Source: Flectobacillus roseus (lineage in GTDB: Bacteria; Bacteroidota; Bacteroidia; Cytophagales; Spirosomataceae). Taken from it: 47,690 nt of DNA. Location of the stretch: the NCBI RefSeq assembly GCF_030056665.1, contig NZ_JASHIG010000045.1. The stretch is one strand, 5' to 3'. Under the pieces are notes generated by a model that made no database searches, had not been told where the DNA came from, and worked only from the letters and a program-made list of their open reading frames with translations. Positions 6,674 to 14,626 of the stretch are shown here, in pieces. Within the stretch, counting starts at the first letter, position 1. Every line of letters starts with the position of its first letter. The translations under genes and the position numbers were made by a program.

Positions 6674-8281
6674 CTATTTAGCTAATACAAATTTATAATT
6701 TTGGAAAGTAGTAATGGGTACTACTTGGTTGTCTTGAGACTGTGTGTAATCGTAACCTGAGGTCGAGAAAGACTGTTTATAGGTATCTAAATCGTCCAAG
6801 CCTTTTTTGAAGTTTACACCGTATTTAGAAAGAACTCTTCCCCAAAACAAAGTCATGTCATATCCACAGAACGAATAATAGGAAGGAATGCTTCCATATT
6901 TAGCAAAATATTCCTTTTTAAATTTATCTACCTCTGGATTTTCATTGTCAATAAACTCTGGGTCAATACAGTAAATTTCTCTTCCTGCAACGGTTGTGCC
7001 ACTCAAATTACTTGATTGAAATGCCTCAGCAGTAGTTACAAGTGGCGTTGATAAATCTTTCTGCAAGGCCGTGAGCATAGCCAAGCCTGCCTTTTTATCA
7101 GAAGTTGCCAAAAAAACATGACTGAGTTTTTTATCAGGAATTTTACTAGCAATTACCTCCGAGTTGGCTGTTACTTTAACAAAAGCTTCAATATCATAAC
7201 CCTTTTTAACGAGTACTTGTTTGTAAGCTTCTGCCAACAAGGAATCAGTGTTAGAGGAGGTATAATAAATTGCGGCGTTGCGTCCTAGAAATGCCTGTTT
7301 TGTCACATATTCGGCTGCCTTGATGGCTTGCATTTTGACAGAAGGTTGTGCTAAAAATGACTTATCGAAGATTTCTAAGAGTTTTTCATTATTAGAAATA
7401 GGGTTGATAAGCGGTATTTGATAGCTTTCACAAAAGGCATTTGCTAACTTATTACTTTCTGAATAAAGGGGACCAACCATCAAATCGGTAGTTTGGAAGT
7501 AGGCATTATTCAGTACTTCAAGCATTTGATCTCCGTCGTTCGAAATATCATATACCTGAAGATTAACATTGATCTTTTCCTTTTGCAATTGTGCTTTTGC
7601 CAGTTTGGCGCCCTGATACATGTCGAACACATATTGGTTGGCACGACGTGGGTGGTCAGGCGATAGCTCGTCGATGTTTACTGGAAGTAAAAACGCAAAA
7701 TTAAGAAAGCCCTTGTTCAAGCGGTATTGCTGAAGGTCTTTCGTCGAAGACATTTCTGAAGATTTGGCTTGAATACGTTCTTTTAGTAATATTTCATCAG
7801 GAAATTGCTCACTCAATGAGGTTAATTTCTTGGGGTCAGTAATATCAGCAAGAAAGTTTTTCTTTAGATCTAGGATATCATTCTTCAAAGAATCAGAAGT
7901 AATAGCATTGGCTATCTGGAGTCCTTTGGCATAATCTTTATTCTCAAATGCAATGGTTGCATAAAGATAGGCTACTTCTTCATTTTTCTCCCAATTGGGA
8001 TATCTCAATTGAAGATTTTGCAAACTAGCTTCTGCTTCGGCATATTTTCCTACTTTGATGGCTGCCAAAGCTTGAAAATAGTAAGAATAAGGAACAATAG
8101 GATTATTAAAACGAAGGTTACTTAGCTGGCTAAAGGCGATTCTAGCTTTTTCAAAATCATTGTTTTGATAGAAAAGTAAGGCTTTTTGATATTGAGCTTC
8201 GTATTCTGACAGATTGCTCTGGGCCTGACTGAAGCTGTAGGATGATGCCACCAATAACACTCCTAACAATAATTTCTTCAT
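6674..8281 (-). CDS. Exported protein with TPR region and periplasmic-binding fold (LpoA-like architecture)
   Basis: 535 residues. The signal peptide MKKLLLGVLLVASSYSFSQAQ predicts export. Residues about 28-150 have TPR-like helical repeats (ALLFYQNNDFEKARIAFSQL, AIKVGKYAEAEASLQNLQ). From about residue 190 to the end it resembles a type I periplasmic binding fold of the branched-chain amino-acid receptor class (INVNLQVYDISNDGDQ, TDLMVGPLYSESNKLANAF, FCGYDMTLFWG). No ABC permease or ATPase is next to it. TPR plus binding fold is also the layout of the penicillin-binding-protein activator LpoA, so a cell-wall role is possible, but that is inference. It shares a transcript with hemL, a pairing whose logic is not obvious. 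Confidence 0.75.
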   Translation of the reverse strand: MKKLLLGVLLVASSYSFSQAQSNLSEYEAQYQKALLFYQNNDFEKARIAFSQLSNLRFNNPIVPYSYYFQALAAIKVGKYAEAEASLQNLQLRYPNWEKNEEVAYLYATIAFENKDYAKGLQIANAITSDSLKNDILDLKKNFLADITDPKKLTSLSEQFPDEILLKERIQAKSSEMSSTKDLQQYRLNKGFLNFAFLLPVNIDELSPDHPRRANQYVFDMYQGAKLAKAQLQKEKINVNLQVYDISNDGDQMLEVLNNAYFQTTDLMVGPLYSESNKLANAFCESYQIPLINPISNNEKLLEIFDKSFLAQPSVKMQAIKAAEYVTKQAFLGRNAAIYYTSSNTDSLLAEAYKQVLVKKGYDIEAFVKVTANSEVIASKIPDKKLSHVFLATSDKKAGLAMLTALQKDLSTPLVTTAEAFQSSNLSGTTVAGREIYCIDPEFIDNENPEVDKFKKEYFAKYGSIPSYYSFCGYDMTLFWGRVLSKYGVNFKKGLDDLDTYKQSFSTSGYDYTQSQDNQVVPITTFQNYKFVLAK

Positions 8282-8304
8282 AATTCATGGAATTTGTGAT
8301 TGTA

Positions 8305-8312
8305 CAAATATA
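8305..8312 (-). promoter_or_regulatory. Bacteroidota -7 element for the TPR/binding-fold gene and hemL
   Basis: It reads TATATTTG on the minus strand, 24 bp before the start at 8281, a normal short leader. The -33 region is weak. Confidence 0.6.
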
Positions 8313-8347
8313 ATAAACTTTGACGAATGCCGATTAAGTTGGGGTAA

Positions 8348-8377
8348 TTGATGACATTATTATTAAATTTACTTTTG
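8348..8377 (+). promoter_or_regulatory. Bacteroidota promoter for the GNAT gene
   Basis: TTG at 8348-8350, 19 bases, then TACTTTTG at 8370-8377. This is a near-ideal TTG-N19-TAnnTTTG arrangement, 36 bp before the ATG at 8413. Confidence 0.8.
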
Positions 8378-8412
8378 TCAACCTAAAATCACAAACTATT
8401 AACGATCCTCTT

Positions 8413-8862
8413 ATGAATTTGAACTGGTACTATAAACATTTTAGAAATCTCAGCACAACCGAACTTTATCAAATCTTGCAGTTGCGTTGCGAAGTGTTTA
8501 TTGTGGAGCAAAATTGTCCGTTTCAAGACCTTGATGATAAGGACTTTAAATGTCATCACCTCATGGGATTTGATACTGAAACACAACAGATTGTAGCATA
8601 CACTCGCATCGTTCCTCCAGGGTTATCCTATGAAGAGGCATCTATTGGACGTGTGGTAACTTCTCCGAAAGTAAGGAAATTTGGAGTAGGAAAGGAATTA
8701 ATGAGAAATTCTATCGAATTAGCTGAAGAACTTTACGGCTCGTCTATCAAGATCGGGGCACAGTTGTATTTAAAAGGCTTTTATGAATCTTTTGGTTTTG
8801 TGCAAACTAGTGAAATATATCTCGAAGATGGGATTGAGCATATAGAAATGCTGAAAGATTAA
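8413..8862 (+). CDS. ElaA-like GNAT family N-acetyltransferase
   Basis: 149-residue acetyl-CoA-dependent acetyltransferase fold. The segment ELYQILQLRCEVFIVEQNCPF followed by DDKD and CHHLMG is characteristic of the ElaA subgroup. The acetyl-CoA pyrophosphate loop is at RVVTSPKVRKFGVGKELM (about residues 77-94). The substrate is unknown. The start ATG at 8413 is fixed by a strong promoter just upstream. It is transcribed away from the hemL operon and converges on yidC. Confidence 0.88.
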   Translation: MNLNWYYKHFRNLSTTELYQILQLRCEVFIVEQNCPFQDLDDKDFKCHHLMGFDTETQQIVAYTRIVPPGLSYEEASIGRVVTSPKVRKFGVGKELMRNSIELAEELYGSSIKIGAQLYLKGFYESFGFVQTSEIYLEDGIEHIEMLKD

Positions 8863-8871
8863 TTTGAAAAT

Positions 8872-9010
8872 TTAGTAATTTGAAGATTTGAAAATGGGGG
8901 AATCTGAAGATTTGGGAATTTGGGAATTTGAAAATTTGAAAATTAGGCGATTTGGTAATTTGATGATTTGGTAATTTGAAAATGGGGGAATCTGAAGATT
9001 AAGTAAATTG
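8872..9010 (+). repeat. (GATTTGAAAATT)n-type simple repeat after the GNAT gene
   Basis: This tract is made of units such as AATTTGAAG, GATTTGGGA and AATTTGAAAATT. Within it GTAATTTGAAGATTTGAAAAT / GGGGGAATCTGAAGATT recurs with small changes at about 8912 and 8972. It starts right after the stop and leads into the hairpin at 9034-9082. The short open frames it contains on both strands are repeat artefacts. Confidence 0.8.
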
Positions 9011-9033
9011 AAAATTGTTGAATTTAAGAAAAA

Positions 9034-9082
9034 AAGAAGGTCTTCATAGAGAAACAATTTAGTTCTCAGTGAAGACCTTCTT
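9034..9082. terminator. Bidirectional terminator between the GNAT gene and yidC
   Basis: AAGAAGGTCTTCA (9034-9046) pairs exactly with TGAAGACCTTCTT (9070-9082), with a further AGAGAA/TTCTC pairing inside the loop. It is preceded by a run of As (Ts on the minus strand), which favours termination of yidC. It sits between convergent genes. Confidence 0.85.
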
Positions 9083-9089
9083 ACATTAA

Positions 9090-9130
9090 TAATTTTCAAA
9101 TCATCGAATTATCACATTTTCAAATCAGAT
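9090..9130 (-). repeat. (GATTTGAAAATT)n-type simple repeat after yidC
   Basis: On the minus strand, downstream of the yidC stop, this reads GATTTGAAAATG...GATGATTTGAAAATTATT. It is the same repeat class as 8872-9010 in mirror orientation, so both gene ends run through the same repeat into the shared hairpin. Confidence 0.65.
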
Positions 9131-9132
9131 AA

Positions 9133-10980
9133 TTATTTTTTCTTCTTCTTATCTTCGTTTTGCTGTTTCTGCATTTCTTCAGCAGCTTTCATTTGCTTTT
9201 GCAAATATTCTGAGAAACGAGATTTTTTACCACCGCCTGCAGCGATTTTCTTACGGTTTTCTTCCAAAACTTGCTTGATTTTATCTTCGTCAACGAACTT
9301 GCGAATACCGATTTGTTGTAAAATCGTTACTAAGTTAGAGACAAAGTAATAGAAGCTCATACCTGCAGGAAGTGAGTTCATCACGAACATAAAGATTACT
9401 GGCGTGATATAAGCCATTTTCTTCATATCGATTGGCTGACCTACTTGATCTGGTGTATTTTGGTTGTTGTAATAACCGTATGCAATACTCGAAAGGGTCA
9501 TCAACAACGTAAACAAACTGACGTGGTTACCATAGAAAGGAATGCTAAATGGCAAATCCCATACAGAGTCATAAGTAGAAAGGTCATTAGCCCACAAGAA
9601 TGCCTCCTGACGAAGGTTAATCAAGTTAGGGAACAACATAAATACCGCCATCAAAATAGGCATAGTTGCTAATACAGGAACACAACCACTCAATGGACTT
9701 ACGCCTACTTCACCATACAATTTCATTTGAGCTTGTTGCAATTTAGCTGCATCGTCACCCACTTTTTCCTTGATAGCATTTAATTCTGGTTGAAGGATAC
9801 GCATTTTTGCCATACTTACATAAGATTTGTAAGTCAATGGCAACAACGCAAACTTAATTACCAATACCAATGCAATAATCAATAAACCGTAGTTGCTAAA
9901 TACTGTTTCAAGGATGTTAAACAATGGAACAAATACGTAGCGAGTAATTGGCAAGAAAATATCGTAACTCAATTTTACGTTACGACCAAATGCTGGTGCA
10001 ATTTCTTTGATTTTATTATAGTCGTTTGGACCAAAATACCACTGATATTGTCCTTTACCAGCTTTCATATCTGCCAAAGAAACCTCCATGTTTGCACGCA
10101 AAGTTTTGATATTTACCGAATCCTGAGGATTTGGTGTAGCCCAAATTTGTGCTTTTGAGATTGGTGTATTTTTAGCAATAAAACCTGACAAGAAGTACTT
10201 TTTCTTGAAAGTCAACCAATTTAATGGCTTTTCAAGCGTAGCATCGTTGGCACTTGTAGGATTTTCGGTCAACTGGTCAAACTCTTCACCTTCAGCGATT
10301 AGGTAGTTAACAGTAGCCTTACGGTTTTCGTTTAAGTCTTTTTCTGTTGGACGAACCTCTTCAATCCAGTTAATTTTAGCAGTTTGGCTTTTCAACAAAC
10401 CGTCCAATCCTTTGATTTGAGTATTTTGGTCTACTAAAAACCCTTCTCCAGCCAAAGTATAAGTTTGTTCAATAGACTGACCATTTGCCAAAGCCAATGT
10501 GAACGTTACAGATTGTTTTTGACCCTCCGCAACCACACCACCTTTTGATTGGGTTGTAAAGAACAACTTGTTGATGTCTACATTACCTTTTGTGGTAGCC
10601 AATTCAAAAGAAAGTTTGTCGAATGCTTCATCATAAATCGTCAAAGGGGTTTCTTTATGAGCAGCAAAGTCATTATATGTTTTGTAGTGCTTAAGCAACA
10701 CTTGTTTTACTTTACCACCTTGAGTTGAGAAAGTAACTTTGATGTCTTTGTTTTCAAGAACTACATCTTGTGCCACGCCCGTAGCTGCCGTTGCAAAATC
10801 ACCAGCTGCGGCCTTCAAAGCTACAGTATCAGTGGTTGGAGCTACAGTTTTGTGTACAGTAGTTTGAGCAACTTGCGCTTTTTGTGCTTGTTTTGGTTCA
10901 TCTTTCGGAGCAAAGAAAAACTGGTACCCCAGCAACATCCCCATCAGCAATAATAGCCCCGTGATTTGATTTCTATCCAT
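9133..10980 (-). CDS. yidC: Membrane protein insertase YidC, Gram-negative type
   Basis: Inserts and folds inner-membrane proteins with or without the Sec translocon. The 615 residues begin with an N-terminal helix (NQITGLLLLMGMLLGYQFFF). A long periplasmic beta domain (about 70-345) follows, starting VVLENKDIKVTFSTQGGKV. Then comes the conserved five-helix insertase core (YGLLIIALVLVIKFALLPLTYKS, GVSPLSGCVPVLATMPILMA, YITPVIFMFVMNSLPAGMSFYYFVSN). The C terminus is a lysine-rich tail, typical for ribosome contact. The periplasmic domain marks the Gram-negative form. A TACTTTTG promoter motif lies about 100 bp upstream. The gene follows pyrG at a distance of over 400 bp. Confidence 0.97.
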   Translation of the reverse strand: MDRNQITGLLLLMGMLLGYQFFFAPKDEPKQAQKAQVAQTTVHKTVAPTTDTVALKAAAGDFATAATGVAQDVVLENKDIKVTFSTQGGKVKQVLLKHYKTYNDFAAHKETPLTIYDEAFDKLSFELATTKGNVDINKLFFTTQSKGGVVAEGQKQSVTFTLALANGQSIEQTYTLAGEGFLVDQNTQIKGLDGLLKSQTAKINWIEEVRPTEKDLNENRKATVNYLIAEGEEFDQLTENPTSANDATLEKPLNWLTFKKKYFLSGFIAKNTPISKAQIWATPNPQDSVNIKTLRANMEVSLADMKAGKGQYQWYFGPNDYNKIKEIAPAFGRNVKLSYDIFLPITRYVFVPLFNILETVFSNYGLLIIALVLVIKFALLPLTYKSYVSMAKMRILQPELNAIKEKVGDDAAKLQQAQMKLYGEVGVSPLSGCVPVLATMPILMAVFMLFPNLINLRQEAFLWANDLSTYDSVWDLPFSIPFYGNHVSLFTLLMTLSSIAYGYYNNQNTPDQVGQPIDMKKMAYITPVIFMFVMNSLPAGMSFYYFVSNLVTILQQIGIRKFVDEDKIKQVLEENRKKIAAGGGKKSRFSEYLQKQMKAAEEMQKQQNEDKKKKK

Positions 10981-11078
10981 TTGGTATTTGTTTAAAAGCG
11001 CCTTTCATTTTTAAAAGGCTAGTTATTTTTGGAATTGTAGTATTTAAAAGTTTGACCTTGGTTATTTTGAGGCAAAAG

Positions 11079-11086
11079 CAAAAGTA
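11079..11086 (-). promoter_or_regulatory. Bacteroidota -7 element for yidC
   Basis: It reads TACTTTTG (then C) on the minus strand, about 99 bp before the yidC start. No obvious TTG is seen at -33. Confidence 0.55.
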
Positions 11087-11164
11087 ACTGTTGGCTAATG
11101 TTTTCGTATTAAGAATAAAGTTAAATGAATGATTAGTTTGTATAATATAAATACTATTTTTCTC

Positions 11165-11300
11165 TTCGCAAAGCCCTACTTTTCTTGTCTTGACACAAGA
11201 AAAGTAGCAAAAGAAAGTCAAGAATTTATAAACTCGCTTCGCTCAAACAGTATAAATTCATTGCTTACGCAAGCAATCTCCCACAAGTTTAAACAGCTTC
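11165..11300. repeat. Interspersed hairpin repeat (CTACTTTTCTTG type)
   Basis: CTACTTTTCTTG (11176-11187) pairs exactly with CAAGAAAAGTAG (11196-11207). It is followed by AAAGAAAGTCAAGAATTTA, ACTCGCTTCGCTCAAACAG and a smaller palindrome ATTGCTT ACGC AAGCAAT near 11262. From memory, elements of this wording recur in intergenic regions of Bacteroidota genomes. Only one copy is in this window, so the multi-copy claim is prior knowledge, not seen here. Confidence 0.6.
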
Positions 11301-11345
11301 AATATGTTCAATATCTTTAAAATCGAATAGTAAAGAAATAAAAAT

Positions 11346-11369
11346 GCACCGCCTCGACTTTGGCGGTGC
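11346..11369 (-). terminator. Terminator of pyrG
   Basis: GCACCGCC (11346-11353) pairs with GGCGGTGC (11362-11369). On the minus strand ATTTTTATTT follows. It lies about 50 bp past the pyrG stop. Confidence 0.8.
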
Positions 11370-11416
11370 AAAATTACAAAGAACTTGGCTTTTTAGCTGT
11401 ATTTTTTTACAAAAGG

Positions 11417-13069
11417 TTATTTAGTTGTTCCTTTTGCTACTGGAGAAGCATTTTTTAAAGCCGCCTTTACAAAATGTACAAACAATGGAGCAGGATTTAC
11501 CACTGTCGATTTATATTCTGGGTGGAATTGAACACCGATAAAGAATGGGTGATCTTTGATTTCAACAATCTCAACTAAACCAGAGTCTGTATTGATACCT
11601 GTTGGGGTCATTCCAGCAGCTTTGATTTGTTCAAAATAATTATTGTTAAACTCATAACGGTGACGGTGACGCTCTTGGATATTTAGTTTTCCGTAGATGC
11701 TGTGTGCCAACGAACCTTTTTCGATTTTACAACCATAAGCACCCAAACGCATGGTACCACCTTTGTTAGTGATGTCCTTTTGTTCAGCCATGATATCAAT
11801 TACTGGATGAATGGTCTCTGGGTTCATTTCTGAAGAGTGAGCTTCTGCTAGACCCAATACGTTACGAGAAAACTCGATTACGGCACATTGCATACCCAAA
11901 CAAATACCAAAGAATGGAATTTTGTTTTCACGGGCATATTTTACTGCGTTGATTTTACCTTCGATACCACGCTCACCAAATCCTGGTGCTACCAAGATAC
12001 CATCCAAGTTGGCCAATCTACTTTCATAACCAGCATCGATTAGCGTTTCAGAAGAAATCCAACGAATATTTACTTTTGTTTCACAAACCGCTCCCGCATG
12101 AATAATTGCTTCAGCAATAGATTTATACGAGTCTTTCAATTCTACATATTTACCAACCAAACCGATAGTAATTTGTTCGGTAGGGTTTTTTAATTTACCC
12201 AAGAACGCTTTCCATTGGTCTAAGTCTGCATCACGGTCGTTGTAAATATCTAATTTGTACAATACTCTTGCGTCTAATTTTTCTTTACGCATCAATAAAG
12301 GTACATCATAGATAGTCTCAGCGTCCATAGCCTCAATCACATCGTTGGCAGATACGTTGCAGAATAGGGCAATTTTGCGACGCATATCTTGTGGTAGAGG
12401 ATGCTCTGTGCGACATACCAAAATATCAGGCTGAATACCAGATTCTGATAATTGGCGTACTGAGTGTTGAGTTGGTTTGGTTTTAAGCTCACCCGCTGAT
12501 GCCAAGTAGGGTACCAATGTTAGGTGGATAAACAACGTGTTTTTCTCACCTAAATCCCATTTTAATTGACGAGTAGCCTCAATAAATGGAAGTGACTCGA
12601 TGTCACCCACGCAACCACCGATTTCAGTGATTACTACGTCGTATTCACCAGTTTCGCCCAACAACAAGATGCTTCTTTTAATTTCATCCGTGATGTGAGG
12701 AACTACTTGAACGGTTTTACCCAAATAATCACCACGACGTTCTTTCGTGATTACATTGTAATAAATACGACCAGTTGTAATGTTGTTTGCTTGTGAAGTT
12801 GGTACGCCCAAGAAACGCTCGTAGTGACCCAAGTCAAGGTCAGTTTCGGCGCCATCGTTGGTTACATAACACTCCCCATGCTCATAAGGGTTAAGTGTAC
12901 CCGGATCGATATTGATATACGGGTCAAATTTTTGAATAGTTACCGATAATCCTCTGGCTTGCAGAAGTTTTGCTAATGATGAGGCAATAATACCTTTGCC
13001 TAATGAAGAAGTCACACCGCCCGTAACAAAGATGTATTTCGCGGTTTTAGGTTGCCCTTTACCTGACAT
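11417..13069 (-). CDS. pyrG: CTP synthase
   Basis: Makes CTP from UTP, ATP and glutamine, the last step of pyrimidine nucleotide synthesis in the cytosol. The 550 residues are full length. The N-terminal amidoligase domain has GGVTSSLGKGIIASSLAKLL, KFDPYINIDPGTLNP and DGAETDLDLGHYERF. The C-terminal class I glutamine amidotransferase has the nucleophile Cys in FFGICLGMQCAVIEF and the His-Glu pair in GVQFHPEYKS. A TACCTTTG promoter motif lies about 115 bp upstream, and the gene ends in a clear terminator. Confidence 0.98.
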   Translation of the reverse strand: MSGKGQPKTAKYIFVTGGVTSSLGKGIIASSLAKLLQARGLSVTIQKFDPYINIDPGTLNPYEHGECYVTNDGAETDLDLGHYERFLGVPTSQANNITTGRIYYNVITKERRGDYLGKTVQVVPHITDEIKRSILLLGETGEYDVVITEIGGCVGDIESLPFIEATRQLKWDLGEKNTLFIHLTLVPYLASAGELKTKPTQHSVRQLSESGIQPDILVCRTEHPLPQDMRRKIALFCNVSANDVIEAMDAETIYDVPLLMRKEKLDARVLYKLDIYNDRDADLDQWKAFLGKLKNPTEQITIGLVGKYVELKDSYKSIAEAIIHAGAVCETKVNIRWISSETLIDAGYESRLANLDGILVAPGFGERGIEGKINAVKYARENKIPFFGICLGMQCAVIEFSRNVLGLAEAHSSEMNPETIHPVIDIMAEQKDITNKGGTMRLGAYGCKIEKGSLAHSIYGKLNIQERHRHRYEFNNNYFEQIKAAGMTPTGINTDSGLVEIVEIKDHPFFIGVQFHPEYKSTVVNPAPLFVHFVKAALKNASPVAKGTTK

Positions 13070-13100
13070 TGTAAGAAATGATTGATTTGTGAATTTTCCG

Positions 13101-13116
13101 ATGAACGAAAGTTCAT
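13101..13116 (-). other. Small hairpin in the pyrG leader
   Basis: ATGAAC GAAA GTTCAT is a 6-bp stem with a GAAA loop, between the predicted transcription start and the pyrG start codon. It may stabilise or regulate the leader. No known pyrG attenuator form was recognised. Confidence 0.3.
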
Positions 13117-13180
13117 GGACGTTTCAGATTTCCCAAAGAAGATTTCATTTTAGAAAATCCGAAACTATGGTTACGGGATA

Positions 13181-13188
13181 CAAAGGTA
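13181..13188 (-). promoter_or_regulatory. Bacteroidota -7 element for pyrG
   Basis: It reads TACCTTTG on the minus strand (TACCTTTGTATCCC), giving a leader of about 110 nt. Confidence 0.6.
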
Positions 13189-13247
13189 AGAAAATTACTT
13201 AGAACTCTAAGTGTAAAGTGGCTAAGTTTTTTTGAAGTGCCTGATTT

Positions 13248-14462
13248 TCAGGATAATATTTTTTTATTTTTTTTGAAGATACATTCTGCGAAAAATTTTA
13301 CCTGATGATGGTCAGAAAACTCTTTCATCATTGCCTGATTTCCGACAGTTTTTGATTGACTTAACAAAAATTGTATTTTTTCTTGTAACTCTTCTTGATT
13401 ATTTGGCTCAACAGTAATTCCCAATTGATTTCTTCGGGTGAGTGCCCCCATCAAACCATAATTATAAGTTAAGAGTGGTTTTTGAGCAAAAGCTGATCGT
13501 ACCATAATACCGCTCATACCGATATGTTTTTGATACAAGCCCATAATTACATCAGAAAGTGCAAAGAACTGTTGTATCAACTCTGGTTCTACGAAATAAT
13601 CAACTTTAACAATTTGTAAGTGGTTTGAACCCTCGACAGCTTTGAGTTTTTCGTCAAAACGGTGTTTTTCCTCCGCAGTCCAGCCACCTACTAACAGTAA
13701 GCAGGCTTCCTGTTGTTGTTTTTGGGGTAATTGAAGTAATGCTTCCAAAGTTGGAATGATTCCTTTTCTTTCGTCCAAAAAACCAAAAATTAGAAATACC
13801 TTACGATGCGGTTCGATACCCAATTGTTGTCTGAGTAGGATAGGAGCTTCCTGAGCGAAAGGATAGGTTTTGACAGGATCAGGTAAATATAGTGCTTTGT
13901 TGCTATGCCATTTTTCTTGAATATATTCGGCAGCATACGGGTCGAGACAATAAAGATTGGTCAACTTTTTAGAAAAAAGTAAACCACGAAGCATCCATTT
14001 TTTACGAATAAAATTGATACGTTCTTTCCAAGAATCGGGACGATAATTGGTTAGTGTAGTTCTAAAAAATATGCCAGAAAAGGTGCAAGGCGCTTGATTG
14101 CCTTTTTGTAAAATCGCCAATTGTAAATGGTCAAGATACATCAAAACGCCATGTTTGGCTTGAAATACTGATGCATATTTACAGAATAATCCCCATTCGA
14201 AATCTCCACGTTTGATGACATTATTCTCTGCTTGATACTGCTGAAATTCCTCCTCAGAAATATATTTCCACTCAAAAACCGAAGCATCCACCGACGTTCT
14301 TTGCGTGAGCTTAGCGTGTTTTGTGGCAAAGATGGGACTTACCAAAGCTATTAATTTGATCGGTAAACGATGTTCAAGCTGATATTCAATCAAATGTGTA
14401 AGATATTCAGAATGATGACCAGAAGCATCTAAATCAAATAATAAAATAGTCGGGAAAGGCAT
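13248..14462 (-). CDS. Group 1 (GT4-like) glycosyltransferase
   Basis: 404 residues with a GT-B two-domain outline. The N-terminal Rossmann half begins TILLFDLDASGHHSEYLTHL. The C-terminal half has KVFLIFGFLDERKGIIPTL (about residue 220), LLVGGWTAEE, and the donor-site region VIMGLYQKHIGMSGIMVRSA with ALLs such as QKPLLTYNYGLMG. It lacks a strong EX7E motif, so it is a distant family member. Substrates are unknown. It is transcribed toward pyrG, in line with the aminopeptidase and methyltransferase genes, but a repeat-filled spacer of 164 bp separates it from the aminopeptidase. Confidence 0.75.
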   Translation of the reverse strand: MPFPTILLFDLDASGHHSEYLTHLIEYQLEHRLPIKLIALVSPIFATKHAKLTQRTSVDASVFEWKYISEEEFQQYQAENNVIKRGDFEWGLFCKYASVFQAKHGVLMYLDHLQLAILQKGNQAPCTFSGIFFRTTLTNYRPDSWKERINFIRKKWMLRGLLFSKKLTNLYCLDPYAAEYIQEKWHSNKALYLPDPVKTYPFAQEAPILLRQQLGIEPHRKVFLIFGFLDERKGIIPTLEALLQLPQKQQQEACLLLVGGWTAEEKHRFDEKLKAVEGSNHLQIVKVDYFVEPELIQQFFALSDVIMGLYQKHIGMSGIMVRSAFAQKPLLTYNYGLMGALTRRNQLGITVEPNNQEELQEKIQFLLSQSKTVGNQAMMKEFSDHHQVKFFAECIFKKNKKILS

Positions 14463-14580
14463 TTTGAGTGAGGAGTGCTGAGTTTTGAGTGAGGAGTTTT
14501 TAACTTATTTAGGATTTGGGATGTTGGATTTCGGAAAATAAATTGAACATTTCCGAAATCCAATATCTGAAATCCCAAAT
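14463..14580. repeat. Simple repeats and long hairpin between the aminopeptidase and glycosyltransferase genes
   Basis: Bases 14463-14500 are GAGTGAGGAGT / TGAGTTTTGAGTGAGGAG repeats. Next is a two-part stem: ATTTGGGAT (14514-14522) pairs with ATCCCAAAT (14572-14580), and TTGGATTTCGGAAA (14524-14537) pairs with TTTCCGAAATCCAA (14550-14563). The stem is itself written in a GGATTTYGG repeat. It may end the upstream aminopeptidase transcript. Confidence 0.65.
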
Positions 14581-14626
14581 AGCAAAGACACTTTGTCCCT
14601 ATGTGCCTCTGCCACTTTGTGCCTTT

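Larger units (their letters stand above)
10981..11416. other. Intergenic region between pyrG and yidC with repeat element
   Basis: The 436 bp hold the yidC promoter candidate, an interspersed repeat with a 12-bp-stem hairpin (about 11165-11330) and the pyrG terminator. The longest open frames here run through the repeat, lack family features, and I do not take them as genes. Confidence 0.6.

Noticed and set aside
8872..9010. CRISPR array
   Set aside because: The units are short, degenerate and contiguous, without unique spacers of constant length.
8872..9099. 75-codon minus-strand open frame rich in SNSQIPK-type repeats
   Set aside because: It is a translation of the simple-sequence repeat and overlaps a terminator.
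11129..11320. Short open frames on both strands upstream of yidC
   Set aside because: They run through an interspersed hairpin repeat and the yidC promoter, with no family similarity recognised.
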